A DNA stretch of 64,000 nt from Lachancea kluyveri NRRL Y-12651 (GCA_000149225.2 CM000692.1:434001-498000); one strand, 5' to 3'; shown: positions 28,236 to 37,860, counted from the first letter of the stretch. Translations and numbers: made by a program. Notes: generated by a model not told the origin, from the sequence alone.

Positions 28236-30878
28236 TCAAAAACCATTTAAACCATCATTTTCGTCTTGTTCGTCATCCAAATCCAATTTCCTCTTACCAC
28301 TATTTCTCATCGCACCAAACTCCCTAGTGGCAACTTGTTTCCGGACCCGCTTCGTCATCTTGGCAATCTGTTCTTCGGCGTCATCCGACTCTTGTTCAGC
28401 ATATTGCATAACCAACCTACGACCCAACAAGTGTACACCGTGTAATTGGTCCATAGCATTCTCTGCTTCCTTTGGTAATAAAAACTCAACAAACGCAAAA
28501 CCCCTCGCGGTCTTGTCAAATTTCTTTGGAACTCTAACAGATTTCAATTGACCAAAAGAACTAAACAGTTCAAATACGTCCTTCCTAGTAGCTTCGAATG
28601 GCAAGTTTTTGACGAGAATTTTGCCATTGTTGTTTTTCTTGGAAGTCTTCCCGGAAGAGTTAGCTGTTGCACCCTGTCTGTGGGATAGCTTTAGTTGAAT
28701 CTTGTGACCTTCTAATACAGTACCATCCATAGCAGAGATAACGGCCATGGCTTGTTCCTTTGTCTTAAATTCAGCAAATCCGAAACCCATTGACAATGTT
28801 TTACCCGAATGTTTAGGATCGGGCTTAGTCTTAACTTGTGCAACCACAAAGCCATTGAAAGCTCTGAACCTATCAGATAGTTGTTTTGAAGTGGTAGAGA
28901 AATTCAGGTTCTTAATAAAAATGGAAACTGTTGGTCCGTCGATAATGTCGTCCACAACATCTGTTTTGTCATCACCTTTAGCCAAAGGCTCAGTGGAGTC
29001 CATGAGATCGTCAACATTAAGTTTGGCCTCCTTAACATCCTCTTGAGGTTCATTACTGTTATCAACTAGTTCATCGCCTTGTGGTTCTCTAGTGAAACAG
29101 TTCTTAGGCCCCTTTTCTAGGTATATAATACCGTCCTTAAACCTTTTGTAGGACATCTTGGTAAAGGCAGCTCTGGCAGCTGTCATGTCCCTAAATTGCA
29201 CGATGGCAATGGTGCCAGCAGGTGGCATTAGTAGTCTTTGTAGCTTACCAAATGGTAGAAACAACTCAGCCAGCTCCTCCTTTGTCGTTCCAAAAGGAAA
29301 ATTCTTTACCAGCATAACACATTCATCACGTTCACTAGGGCTTTTGTACTCCACAAACTTTGTCAAATCAACACCCCTAGATTCAAAAAATTTTCTGACA
29401 TCACCAATGACATGCGCTTCTGCCAGAGCCTGTTTAACTGCCGAGCCGGAATTGGTGGGATCAATCAATTCAGATTTTTCCATACCCAATTTAGACGCGA
29501 CACTACTTAGCACGGCATCTTGGTTCATGTATAATGAATTCCAAGAGAAAGTTTGTTGAGATGCGTTGGCCTTCCTCTTCAATTCACGTTGTTTTTTTAA
29601 GGGTAAATTCTTTAAATCAAACTCGTCCAATCTGTGGGATTTCTTGGCTTCAGCAGGCAGGATATGTAAGAGTCTACCTTGAAAAATCTGTTTATCTAGT
29701 TCAATGTAAGCATCAACTGCGTTTTCTGGATTTTTGAACATGATGTATGCAAAACCTTTAGACCGACCAGTTCTTGTGTCCAAAGCAACATGGACTTCTT
29801 CTAGTTCGCCGTATGGAGAAAACAGCTGTTTGAAATCAGATTCCTTTGCAGTGTATAAAATGTTACGAATAAACAGACGTCCAGTAGACTTGATTTGCTG
29901 AATAGCTTTCTCCTCTTGTGACACTTCTTTTTCTTCTTCTTTTTCCTGGCTCTTTTCTTGCATTTGATCTTTTGCTTCCTCCTTCCCTTCGTTTACGTCA
30001 ATATGCTTCGGCTTGGCTTCCTCATCCTCACCTTCCCTGATTCTGATACTGCGTTGTTTCAACCAATCCAAATCTGAGACCTTATCATCTTGTGCTATAT
30101 TCTCCGTGTTTTCATTGGTACTTTCAAACGCATCTAGGCCCATCATTCCAGCAGTTTCTCCATCTCCTTCTTGTACAGCTTCATCCCCCCCAAATACTGT
30201 GTACTCGTCATCACTGTCATTCTCTGGCAGTTTGAAAGCACCACCTTCTTTACCTTTGCCATCGTCTTGACCTTGCAATGCGAGCGCATGTGCAAGCAAG
30301 GAATTAGCTTGTGGTGCATTCTCAGCGTCCTGTACTCCAAGACTAGGAGCCTCTGGATTCTTGGACGCCAGACCGCCTAATGTATCCCATGAAACTGTTT
30401 GAGAACTTGGTTTCATAGTCTCGATAAACTCTTGCAACTGTTTGTTTTTTTCAATCTCTGCATCAATAGAAGGTTTAGACTTTTTCCCCTCGTCGTTTTT
30501 TTGTTTTTTCATGTTTGATTCCTCCAATAGTTTTTCTTCCCTCTCTCTCAACCTCTTCAAAGCTTCACGTCTTTTCTCTCTCATAGGCATAGGAACCTTA
30601 GGATCGGCAAAACTTTTAGCCATTGAAACTTCAATCTTGGATGTATCCACGAAGGAACCATTGAAATAATCAACTGCATCGAATGCATCTTCTTCATTAC
30701 GGAAACCCACGAATGCAAATCTCCTAGACTCACCTTGGTTGTTTTTCATAATCTTCACATCAGTGATTAAATCATCTGAACCATTTTTATGTTTCTGTTG
30801 GAGTCTCTTGCTAAAATGTTGTAGTAAGCGATCTTCATTTAGATATTTGGGCAATCCCTTGACGATGATACGAGACAT
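28236..30878 (-). CDS. MRD1: Mrd1, multi-RRM pre-rRNA processing factor
   Basis: An 880-residue nucleolar protein (S. cerevisiae about 887) that associates with U3 snoRNA and the 35S pre-rRNA for cleavages leading to 18S rRNA. Five RNA-recognition motifs are visible by their RNP cores: residues about 2-80 (RRFAFVGF), about 335-410 (LFIRNILYT, KGFAYIMF), about 525-590 (VMLVKNFPFG), about 655-735 (IFIKNLNFST, MGFGFAEF) and about 755-830 (ILVKNLPFEA, RGFAFVEF). An acidic, Lys-rich linker separates RRM1 from RRM2. It corresponds to YPR112C and is divergent from VAS1 with PAC and RRPE boxes just upstream. Confidence 0.97.
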   Translation of the reverse strand: MSRIIVKGLPKYLNEDRLLQHFSKRLQQKHKNGSDDLITDVKIMKNNQGESRRFAFVGFRNEEDAFDAVDYFNGSFVDTSKIEVSMAKSFADPKVPMPMREKRREALKRLREREEKLLEESNMKKQKNDEGKKSKPSIDAEIEKNKQLQEFIETMKPSSQTVSWDTLGGLASKNPEAPSLGVQDAENAPQANSLLAHALALQGQDDGKGKEGGAFKLPENDSDDEYTVFGGDEAVQEGDGETAGMMGLDAFESTNENTENIAQDDKVSDLDWLKQRSIRIREGEDEEAKPKHIDVNEGKEEAKDQMQEKSQEKEEEKEVSQEEKAIQQIKSTGRLFIRNILYTAKESDFKQLFSPYGELEEVHVALDTRTGRSKGFAYIMFKNPENAVDAYIELDKQIFQGRLLHILPAEAKKSHRLDEFDLKNLPLKKQRELKRKANASQQTFSWNSLYMNQDAVLSSVASKLGMEKSELIDPTNSGSAVKQALAEAHVIGDVRKFFESRGVDLTKFVEYKSPSERDECVMLVKNFPFGTTKEELAELFLPFGKLQRLLMPPAGTIAIVQFRDMTAARAAFTKMSYKRFKDGIIYLEKGPKNCFTREPQGDELVDNSNEPQEDVKEAKLNVDDLMDSTEPLAKGDDKTDVVDDIIDGPTVSIFIKNLNFSTTSKQLSDRFRAFNGFVVAQVKTKPDPKHSGKTLSMGFGFAEFKTKEQAMAVISAMDGTVLEGHKIQLKLSHRQGATANSSGKTSKKNNNGKILVKNLPFEATRKDVFELFSSFGQLKSVRVPKKFDKTARGFAFVEFLLPKEAENAMDQLHGVHLLGRRLVMQYAEQESDDAEEQIAKMTKRVRKQVATREFGAMRNSGKRKLDLDDEQDENDGLNGF

Positions 30879-31218
30879 GACTGTAGAATTCTGCTAACTA
30901 TCGGTAGTTCTCGCCTATAGATGAGCTTTAAAGGTAATGAGATGCTCATCTCATAACATTTAAAAATTTTCAACTAAGGAAAAAAGAAACATCGAGAAGA
31001 CCAAATTTCCCAAAAAAGAAATAAGCACGTGATAAATCTGTTTTCGGTAAAAGCTCCTAAATAGGAAATTGTTATCTGGTGAAAAAAAATTTTCGTTTTC
31101 CGTCTCACTCTGTGCGAGCCCAATCCAACCTTCGATTCTCTCTCTGGCTGGTCGTTCGCTTCTGATACTCTCCCTGGAACCCAATCCGAGTAATACGCTG
31201 CCGTCCGGTGTGGGTTAG
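30879..31218. other. Divergent promoter, MRD1 and VAS1
   Basis: A 340-bp region with PAC/RRPE elements on the MRD1 side (listed separately), one E-box CACGTG at 31026-31031, and a further A/T RRPE-like tract near 31080. No gene. Confidence 0.6.
30920..30972. promoter_or_regulatory. PAC and RRPE cluster in the MRD1 promoter
   Basis: GATGAGCT (30920-30927) is a PAC core; GCTCATCTCAT (30944-30954) is the complement of ATGAGATGAGC, a second long PAC match; AAAAATTTTCA (30962-30972) is an RRPE. All lie within 95 bp of the MRD1 ATG, the usual arrangement for ribosome biogenesis genes. Confidence 0.75.
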
Positions 31219-34200
31219 ATGTATAAGTGGCTATTTAAGGCTTACAAACCATCTAGTCGTATTAGTATTCCTCCTGTGCTACTAAAGAGACAAGTTTACC
31301 GCTCGACAAGTATACTGACTCATCGATCTTATTCCACGAACAAGAACAAAATGGGCGCTGATCAACAGAACTTGCCTCCAGTCGATCCCAAGACTGGTGA
31401 AATTATCATTAATCCTTTAAAGGAAGATGGTACTGCAAAGACTCCAAAAGAAATCGAAAAGGAAAGAAAGAAGGCTGAAAAGTTGTTGAAATTTGCCGCT
31501 AAACAAGCAAAGAAGGCTGCTGCCACCAAAACTGCTTCCACCGCTCCTAAGAAGGAGAAGAAGAAGAAGGAAGTTGAACCAATTCCAGAGTTTGTTGACA
31601 AAACTGTCCCAGGTGAAAAGAAGATTCTAGTTTCCCTAGACGATCCAGCTTTGAAGGCTTACAACCCAGCTAACGTTGAAAGCTCATGGTATGAATGGTG
31701 GGTCAAATCCGGCTTGTTCGAACCCGAATTCACCAAAGATGGTAAGGTTAAGCCTGAGGGTTTGTTTTGTATTCCAGCTCCACCACCAAATGTCACCGGT
31801 GCTTTGCACATTGGCCATGCCTTGACTATTGCAATTCAAGATTCTTTGATTAGATACAACAGAATGAAGGGTAAAACCGTTTTGTTTTTGCCAGGTTTTG
31901 ACCATGCTGGTATTGCAACACAATCTGTTGTCGAAAAGCAAATCTGGGCCAAAGAAAAGAAGACTAGACATGATTACGGCAGAGAGGAATTTGTCGGTAA
32001 AGTTTGGGAATGGAAAGAAGAATATCATGGCAGGATTAAGGGCCAAATCAAGAAATTGGGTGCTTCTTATGACTGGAAACGTGAAGCTTTCACGTTGGAT
32101 CCTAAGCTATCCACCGCTGTCACCGAAGCATTCGTCAGATTACACGAAGAAGGTATTATCTACCGTGCTTCTAGATTGATCAACTGGTCTGTCAAATTGA
32201 ACACCGCTATCTCTAACTTGGAAGTTGAAAACAAAGATGTTAAGGCAAGAACCTTATTATCTGTCCCAGGTTACGATGAAAAGGTTGAATTTGGTGTCTT
32301 GACTTCCTTTGCTTATCAAGTCGTTGATTCAGACGAAAAGCTAATCATTGCTACTACCAGACCTGAAACTATGTTTGGTGACACTGCTATTGCTGTTCAC
32401 CCAGAAGATCCTCGTTATAAGCACTTGCACGGCAAATTTGTTCAACATCCATTTTTGCCAAGAAAACTGCCAATTGTTTGCGATTCCGAAGCTGTCGACA
32501 TGGAATTCGGTACCGGTGCTGTGAAGATCACCCCTGCTCATGACCAAAACGATTACAACACTGGTAAGCGCCACAACTTGGAATTCATCAACATTTTGAC
32601 CGATGACGGTTTACTAAACGAGAACTGTGGTCCTGAATGGTGTGGTATGAAGAGATTTGATGCTAGAAAGAAAGTCGTTGAAGAGTTGAAGAACGCTGGC
32701 TTGTATATCGGCCAGGAAGACAACGAAATGACTATTCCAATTTGTTCCAGATCTGGTGATATCATTGAACCGTTACTGAAACCACAATGGTGGGTTTCTC
32801 AAACCGAAATGGCTAAAGAAGCTATCAAGGCTGTCAGAAACGGTGATATTACAATCACTCCAAAATCTTCCGAGTCAGAATACTTCCACTGGTTAGAAAA
32901 CATCCAAGATTGGTGTATTTCTAGACAGTTATGGTGGGGTCACCGTTGTCCAGTTTATTTTGTTAAAATCGAGGGTGAAGATAATGACAAAAACGATGGT
33001 AAGTACTGGGTGTCCGGTAGAACCACGGAAGAAGCTGAAGAAAAGGCTGCCAAGGCATTTTCTGGCAAGAAATACACTTTGGAACAAGATGAAGATGTCT
33101 TAGACACCTGGTTCTCTTCCGGGTTGTGGCCATTCTCCACGTTGGGTTGGCCAGAAAAGACTCCTGATATGGAGAATTTCTATCCATTCTCCATGTTAGA
33201 AACGGGTTGGGATATTCTATTCTTCTGGGTCTCCAGAATGATCTTGCTAGGTCTGAAATTAACCGGCTCCATCCCATTCAAGGAAGTTTTCTGTCATTCC
33301 TTGGTTCGTGACGCACAAGGTCGTAAGATGTCCAAGTCTTTGGGTAACGTTGTTGACCCCTTGGACGTTATCGGTGGTATCAAACTAGAAGATTTGCATG
33401 CAAAGTTATTATTAGGTAACTTGGACCCAAGAGAAGTCGAGAAGGCCAAGACCGGCCAAAAGGAGTCTTATCCAAATGGTATTCCACAGTGTGGTACCGA
33501 TGCTTTGAGATTTGCTCTATGTGCCTATACCACTGGTGGTCGTGATATTAACTTAGACATTTTGCGTGTTGAAGGTTACAGAAAGTTTTGTAACAAAATC
33601 TACCAAGCCACTAAATTTGCTCTAATGCGTTTGGGTGACGACTATCAACCACCAGCCGAAGAAAAATTATCTGGTAAGGAATCCTTGGTCGAACAGTGGA
33701 TCCTTCACAAGTTGACCAACTACTCCAAGACTGTCAACGAAGCCTTGGACAAACGTGACTTTTTGAACTCTACAAGTGCTATCTATGAATTCTGGTATTT
33801 GATTTGTGACATTTACATTGAAAACTCCAAGCATTTGATTAACGAAGGTTCTGAAGTTGAAAAGAAATCTGCTAGAGACACTTTGTACATCCTACTGGAC
33901 AATGCTTTAAAGATGATCCATCCATTCATGCCATTCATTTCCGAAGAAATGTGGCAACACTTACCAAAGCGTGTCTCCGAAGTCTCTCCATCCATTGTCA
34001 AGGCCTCTTACCCAGTTTACAAGGCTGAATTTGACAACGAAAAAGCCGCTACCGACTATGAATTTGTCCTAGATGTTACCAAAGAGGCCCGTTCTTTGTT
34101 AGCTCAATACAGCATTTTGAAGAATGGTAAGGTTTTCATTGAAACCAACAACGACTCTTTGTTCAAGACCGCAGCCTCTCAAAAGGACTCTGTTGTATCT

Positions 34201-34533
34201 TTGATCAAGGCTATCGATGAAGTCACCGTTGTCCGTTCTGCTTCTGACGTTCCAGAAGGCGCCGTTTTGCAAGCTGTTACCCCCGAGGTAAACGTCCATG
34301 TCTTGGTCAAGGGTCACGTCGACATTGATGCTGAAATTTCCAAGACCCAAAAGAAACTGGAGAAAGCCCAAAAGTCCAAGCAAGGTATCGAAAAGATCAT
34401 AAATAGTAAAGATTACGAAGCCAAGGCTAATGAACAAGCCAAGGAATCCAACAAGATCAAGTTGGAAAACACTGCTGCTGAAATTGAAGGTTTGGAAGCT
34501 ACTATTGCCAACCTGGAACGTTTGAAGTTGTGA
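31219..34533 (+). CDS. VAS1: Valyl-tRNA synthetase, mitochondrial and cytosolic
   Basis: A 1104-residue class I aminoacyl-tRNA synthetase charging tRNA-Val with valine. Class signatures are present: HIGH at residues 197-200 (ALHIGHAL) and KMSKS at 703-707 (GRKMSKSLGN). Between them lies the CP1 editing domain (TTRPETMFGDTA), then an anticodon-binding domain and a C-terminal coiled coil (ISKTQKKLEKAQKS). The first ATG gives a basic, Ser-rich mitochondrial presequence (MYKWLFKAYKPSSRISIPPV); a second in-frame ATG at residue 45 (position 31351, MGADQQNLPP) would give the cytosolic form. In S. cerevisiae one VAS1 gene makes both enzymes from two ATGs in this way. It corresponds to YGR094W. Confidence 0.98.
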   Translation: MYKWLFKAYKPSSRISIPPVLLKRQVYRSTSILTHRSYSTNKNKMGADQQNLPPVDPKTGEIIINPLKEDGTAKTPKEIEKERKKAEKLLKFAAKQAKKAAATKTASTAPKKEKKKKEVEPIPEFVDKTVPGEKKILVSLDDPALKAYNPANVESSWYEWWVKSGLFEPEFTKDGKVKPEGLFCIPAPPPNVTGALHIGHALTIAIQDSLIRYNRMKGKTVLFLPGFDHAGIATQSVVEKQIWAKEKKTRHDYGREEFVGKVWEWKEEYHGRIKGQIKKLGASYDWKREAFTLDPKLSTAVTEAFVRLHEEGIIYRASRLINWSVKLNTAISNLEVENKDVKARTLLSVPGYDEKVEFGVLTSFAYQVVDSDEKLIIATTRPETMFGDTAIAVHPEDPRYKHLHGKFVQHPFLPRKLPIVCDSEAVDMEFGTGAVKITPAHDQNDYNTGKRHNLEFINILTDDGLLNENCGPEWCGMKRFDARKKVVEELKNAGLYIGQEDNEMTIPICSRSGDIIEPLLKPQWWVSQTEMAKEAIKAVRNGDITITPKSSESEYFHWLENIQDWCISRQLWWGHRCPVYFVKIEGEDNDKNDGKYWVSGRTTEEAEEKAAKAFSGKKYTLEQDEDVLDTWFSSGLWPFSTLGWPEKTPDMENFYPFSMLETGWDILFFWVSRMILLGLKLTGSIPFKEVFCHSLVRDAQGRKMSKSLGNVVDPLDVIGGIKLEDLHAKLLLGNLDPREVEKAKTGQKESYPNGIPQCGTDALRFALCAYTTGGRDINLDILRVEGYRKFCNKIYQATKFALMRLGDDYQPPAEEKLSGKESLVEQWILHKLTNYSKTVNEALDKRDFLNSTSAIYEFWYLICDIYIENSKHLINEGSEVEKKSARDTLYILLDNALKMIHPFMPFISEEMWQHLPKRVSEVSPSIVKASYPVYKAEFDNEKAATDYEFVLDVTKEARSLLAQYSILKNGKVFIETNNDSLFKTAASQKDSVVSLIKAIDEVTVVRSASDVPEGAVLQAVTPEVNVHVLVKGHVDIDAEISKTQKKLEKAQKSKQGIEKIINSKDYEAKANEQAKESNKIKLENTAAEIEGLEATIANLERLKL

Positions 34534-34664
34534 GCAAGTTACCATTTCAGCCATAAGATAAAGCTTTCATGACGTTTCTTTCTCCTCATTCTACCCTTTT
34601 TACCATCCATTTATGTTAATTAAAGTTTTGATACATAGTTGTAATTTGAAATTAAATTGCTGTC

Positions 34665-34744
34665 AAAAAAAAAAAAAGAGATAAAGAGTGAAAGCATCGG
34701 GGAGAAGGCCTTCTTGGGTTGGGGGCCTCTCTTTTTTTTTTTTT
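34665..34744. terminator. A-tract/T-tract inverted repeat between convergent VAS1 and RRP46
   Basis: A 17-bp perfect inverted repeat: thirteen A plus GAGA (34665-34681) against TCTC plus thirteen T (34728-34744, within a longer T-run to 34753). The loop contains a 12-bp palindrome AGAAGGCCTTCT (34703-34714). It lies in the 263-bp space between the 3' ends of VAS1 and RRP46, so a role as bidirectional 3'-end or insulator sequence is plausible but inferred. Confidence 0.5.
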
Positions 34745-34796
34745 TTTTTTTTTAACTGCTATAAGACTTGATAGATATATGGCATCAGGATTGCTC

Positions 34797-35468
34797 TTAT
34801 TGCTTCCAAATAAAATCTTTCTGTAGTTTTTCTTGAATGATTTTTCTAAATGCAGAAGCAACGTTTATGCATTCTTTTTCGCCCTCAGCCAGAACGTCAA
34901 ATAATTGGTTTTCCTGAAAATCACCGTTGCTATCAACAAGTAAAACGTTCTCCACTTGGGTGCCACCAGAACCAACCTCCATAGAGATCAGATGTGTAGA
35001 CACAGACTGAGCAAGCTGGTGTGCGGTTGGATTTGTCACAATCTTGTTCTGCTCTAATATGCATATCGGTACGCTTACAAAAGAACTTTTCAAAGCAATC
35101 CCTGCGTCAACAAGAGCCAGATAAGCAGCATTAATACAACATCCCAATTCCTTAACGGTATATTGTTCTTCGGATTCTCCGCTCTCTAACACTTGGAAAG
35201 TCAGTTGGCAGAGCTGCCTTGGATATAGATATCTCACAAGTACCGGAGTCAGAACGCCACGAATCTTATCTTCCATGAGTTTTTCCCTCGTGTTAGGAAC
35301 ACCTTTGCTCGGACGGACGACTATTTCTAGCGCCAACTGAGTTGGCAGTTCTTGCCTTGCCTTTGGCTCAACTGGGCCTGTGACGGAACAGATAACTTTG
35401 GTGGCCGAGCATTCGACCTGGGAAGAGCCATCTACCTGGTCTAGGATGGAGGTGGAAGCCTGAATCAT
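34797..35468 (-). CDS. RRP46: Exosome core subunit Rrp46 (RNase PH-like)
   Basis: A 223-residue RNase PH-fold subunit of the six-membered ring of the RNA exosome, acting in nucleus and cytoplasm on rRNA, snoRNA and mRNA. In yeast the ring is catalytically inactive and serves as channel. Family-typical stretches are QVECSATKVICSVTGPVE and ELGCCINAAYLALVDAGIAL, and the length equals S. cerevisiae Rrp46 (YGR095C). It is divergent from TPC1, sharing 249 bp that hold RRPE and PAC-like motifs. Confidence 0.96.
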   Translation of the reverse strand: MIQASTSILDQVDGSSQVECSATKVICSVTGPVEPKARQELPTQLALEIVVRPSKGVPNTREKLMEDKIRGVLTPVLVRYLYPRQLCQLTFQVLESGESEEQYTVKELGCCINAAYLALVDAGIALKSSFVSVPICILEQNKIVTNPTAHQLAQSVSTHLISMEVGSGGTQVENVLLVDSNGDFQENQLFDVLAEGEKECINVASAFRKIIQEKLQKDFIWKQ

Positions 35469-35597
35469 GTGTAAAACTATTTTACTTTGCTCTATTTTAT
35501 TTTACCTTGTCGTTAGTATTTTGTGGATTGTTGAAGTTTTTTTTTTTTTTTTTTTTTCCTTCTTTCTTTCTTTCTTTCGTTCTTCATTTCTTTCGAG

Positions 35598-35622
35598 AGA
35601 TGAGCCTTACCCAAAAATTTTC
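35598..35622. promoter_or_regulatory. PAC-like and RRPE motifs between RRP46 and TPC1
   Basis: GATGAGC (35598-35604) and AAAAATTTTC (35613-35622) stand 8 bp apart, 130-155 bp upstream of the RRP46 ATG. The pairing resembles that in front of RPC40, MRD1 and UTP22 in this window. They lie inside a 43-codon open frame starting at 35600. Confidence 0.55.
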
Positions 35623-35717
35623 GGATGTCGAGTCAGACATACAGGAGGCCTCCCTAACCGGAATACGATTGTACACAAGTAAACTAGAAGAATGGCAGGT
35701 TACGCATAAAGGGAAGC

Positions 35718-36638
35718 ATGAACCACAATAAGCAAGATTATCTACGGAAGGGTCAGCACGTCGAGGTCTACAAGTCTGCAATTGCTGGAGCAGTATCTGG
35801 ACTTGTAGCCCGGTTGCTGACGGCGCCAATGGATACTTTGAAGATCAGATACCAGATCCAGCCGATGCACGAGTCTAAATACGGAGGCATGCTATCCACG
35901 GTAAGGACAATCGCAGCGGAAGAAGGTGCAAGAGGGCTCTGGAAGGGCAACGTTCCTGCCTCGATCATGTACGTTCTTTACGGAGCGGTTCAATTCAGCT
36001 CTTTCTCCACATTCAACGAGTTGCTCTCGGGAAACAACTTCCCACCGGTGGTCCACACTTTGATAGTTGGAGCATTGGCCGGGATGACGAGTTCAGTGGC
36101 AACGTATCCGTTCGACGTGTTGAGAACGAGATTTGTTGCAAACAGGGGAGTCAAGATGTTCAAGCTAGGGGCGAGCACGTTAGAGATTTGGCGCCACGAA
36201 GGTTTCCAAGGATTCTTCCGCGGAGTGACCTCGTCTGCAGTATCTGTAACGTTGTCGACTTCGATCATATTCGCGACATACGAGGGCATAAAGATATTCT
36301 GCGAAAGACGCAAGGACCATGGCATCGGAGTCGAAACGTTGGAGAAGAGTGCGAGCATGATCTCGGGAGTTGCCGCAAAGATAGTGACTTTCCCAATAGA
36401 CACGGTGCGTAGAAGAACCCTAGTAAAGGATTCGATTCATCTTGGCAAGTTCACGAAATCACGTGCTACATACGAGAGGTACCGCGGCTCGACTTTCATA
36501 AGGATGGGTCTATCCATGTACAAGCACGAGGGGTTGCTATCACTGTACAGGGGATTGACGATGGCCTTACTGAAGACGGCACCAACGACTGCCATCAGCA
36601 TTGGAATCTACGAGTGGTCTTTGAAGATGATTGCATAG
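35718..36638 (+). CDS. TPC1: Mitochondrial thiamine pyrophosphate carrier
   Basis: A 306-residue mitochondrial carrier family protein (S. cerevisiae Tpc1 about 314) that brings thiamine pyrophosphate into the matrix. The three repeats with the carrier signature are visible: APMDTLKIR (residue 36 on), YPFDVLRTR (about 133) and FPIDTVRRR (about 230), each followed by a substrate-site and GxxGxxxG-type helix pattern. The N-terminus MNHNKQDYLRKGQHVE aligns with S. cerevisiae Tpc1 (SLRKGQN), which supports the ATG at 35718. A 43-codon open frame starting at 35600 overlaps this ATG. It corresponds to YGR096W. Confidence 0.95.
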   Translation: MNHNKQDYLRKGQHVEVYKSAIAGAVSGLVARLLTAPMDTLKIRYQIQPMHESKYGGMLSTVRTIAAEEGARGLWKGNVPASIMYVLYGAVQFSSFSTFNELLSGNNFPPVVHTLIVGALAGMTSSVATYPFDVLRTRFVANRGVKMFKLGASTLEIWRHEGFQGFFRGVTSSAVSVTLSTSIIFATYEGIKIFCERRKDHGIGVETLEKSASMISGVAAKIVTFPIDTVRRRTLVKDSIHLGKFTKSRATYERYRGSTFIRMGLSMYKHEGLLSLYRGLTMALLKTAPTTAISIGIYEWSLKMIA

Positions 36639-36931
36639 TGATATATTTATGAGAGAGATGGATGGAGGGACCGGATTACATAATATTTCGTAGAAAGGCA
36701 TATAGGGGGAGGGCGGGGGGTGGAACGAACATAAAAAGAAAAGAAGAAAAAAAAAGAGATGAGATGGATCGAATCGAGGATTGTTGTTTGCACACGGGAT
36801 TTGTCAAAACCAAGTCAACGGAAAGAGAGGCCTTGAACAGAAGAAAGGGAAAGGAAGGAAAACACAAAAGTTTAAAAAAAAAAAAAAAAAAAAACAACTA
36901 AAAAACAAGAAGGATAGAAACACAAGGTCAG

Positions 36932-37603
36932 ATGTCTGTTGTCACTCCTCAAACCGTTTTATGGTACATTCCCAACCAGATTGGGTACACGAGAGTTGTT
37001 ACCGCAATCCTCTCTTTCTTTCTCATGGAGAAGCATCCGTTGTACACAATGCTAGTGTACGGGATTTCATGTCTGTTGGACGCGTTGGATGGTACAATGG
37101 CTCGTAAGTATAACCAAACCAGTGGGTTGGGAGCAGTGTTGGACATGGTGACCGACAGATCCACCACCAGTTCGCTTCTTTGCTTCTTGTGCGTGTTGTA
37201 TCCACGGTTTGCTTCTATTTTCCAGATTTTGATCTCCTTGGACTTGTCTAGCCATTACATGCATATGTATGCCACGTTGAGCACGGGAGGAGACTCCCAT
37301 AAAAAAATTGAAAAGGAACAATGGTTGTTGAACTTGTACTACAGCAACAGACAGATGTTATTTACGATCTGTGCTTTCAACGAGATTTTCTACATGGCGT
37401 TGTACCTGTATGCTTTCCCACAGCTGAAGCACGTGGACTTGCCCGTGTTGGGGTCCACGCACATTGCAGGGATCATTGCTGCGGTATGTCTCCCAGGTTA
37501 CATTTTCAAGCAAATAGCCAATATCATCCAATTGAAGAGAGCGGCCATGATGTTGGCCACGAAGGACGCAAGAGAAGCGAACGAGAGAAAGAAGCAAGGG
37601 TGA
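36932..37603 (+). CDS. PIS1: Phosphatidylinositol synthase
   Basis: A 223-residue CDP-alcohol phosphatidyltransferase (S. cerevisiae about 220) that makes phosphatidylinositol from CDP-diacylglycerol and inositol in the ER and mitochondrial outer membrane. The family signature D-x2-D-G-x2-A-R-x8-G-x3-D-x3-D is present at about residues 50-75 (DALDGTMAR, then GLGAVLDMVTD). Several transmembrane segments follow, and the C-terminus is charged and cytosolic. It corresponds to YPR113W and is next to TPC1 because the two ancestral series interleave here. The ATG follows an A-rich leader. Confidence 0.97.
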   Translation: MSVVTPQTVLWYIPNQIGYTRVVTAILSFFLMEKHPLYTMLVYGISCLLDALDGTMARKYNQTSGLGAVLDMVTDRSTTSSLLCFLCVLYPRFASIFQILISLDLSSHYMHMYATLSTGGDSHKKIEKEQWLLNLYYSNRQMLFTICAFNEIFYMALYLYAFPQLKHVDLPVLGSTHIAGIIAAVCLPGYIFKQIANIIQLKRAAMMLATKDAREANERKKQG

Positions 37604-37860
37604 TTGAGATGTAAGGTAAATAGATGTTGCAATTTTAGTACATAGAGGTTATTACTACAAGGAGATATTCTATAGATCTATAGAGTTTTCTTTTTTTTTT
37701 TTTTTTTTTTTGTTAAAAAGAAGCCTTTTTCCCTTCCAACAGGGCTTTTCCCTCCTCCGTTGTTGTGCCCGTCTCAGAAACGTACTTTTCTCTTTCTTTA
37801 AAGCCATGGATGAACTTGTAGGGGAGAGGAGTGGCATACCTCCGGACGAAAAGATCGCCC

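Noticed and set aside
36662-36901. 79-codon frame between TPC1 and PIS1.
   Set aside because: Composed of Lys/Arg/Glu-rich sequence from A-rich untranslated DNA; no similarity and it overlaps the PIS1 leader.
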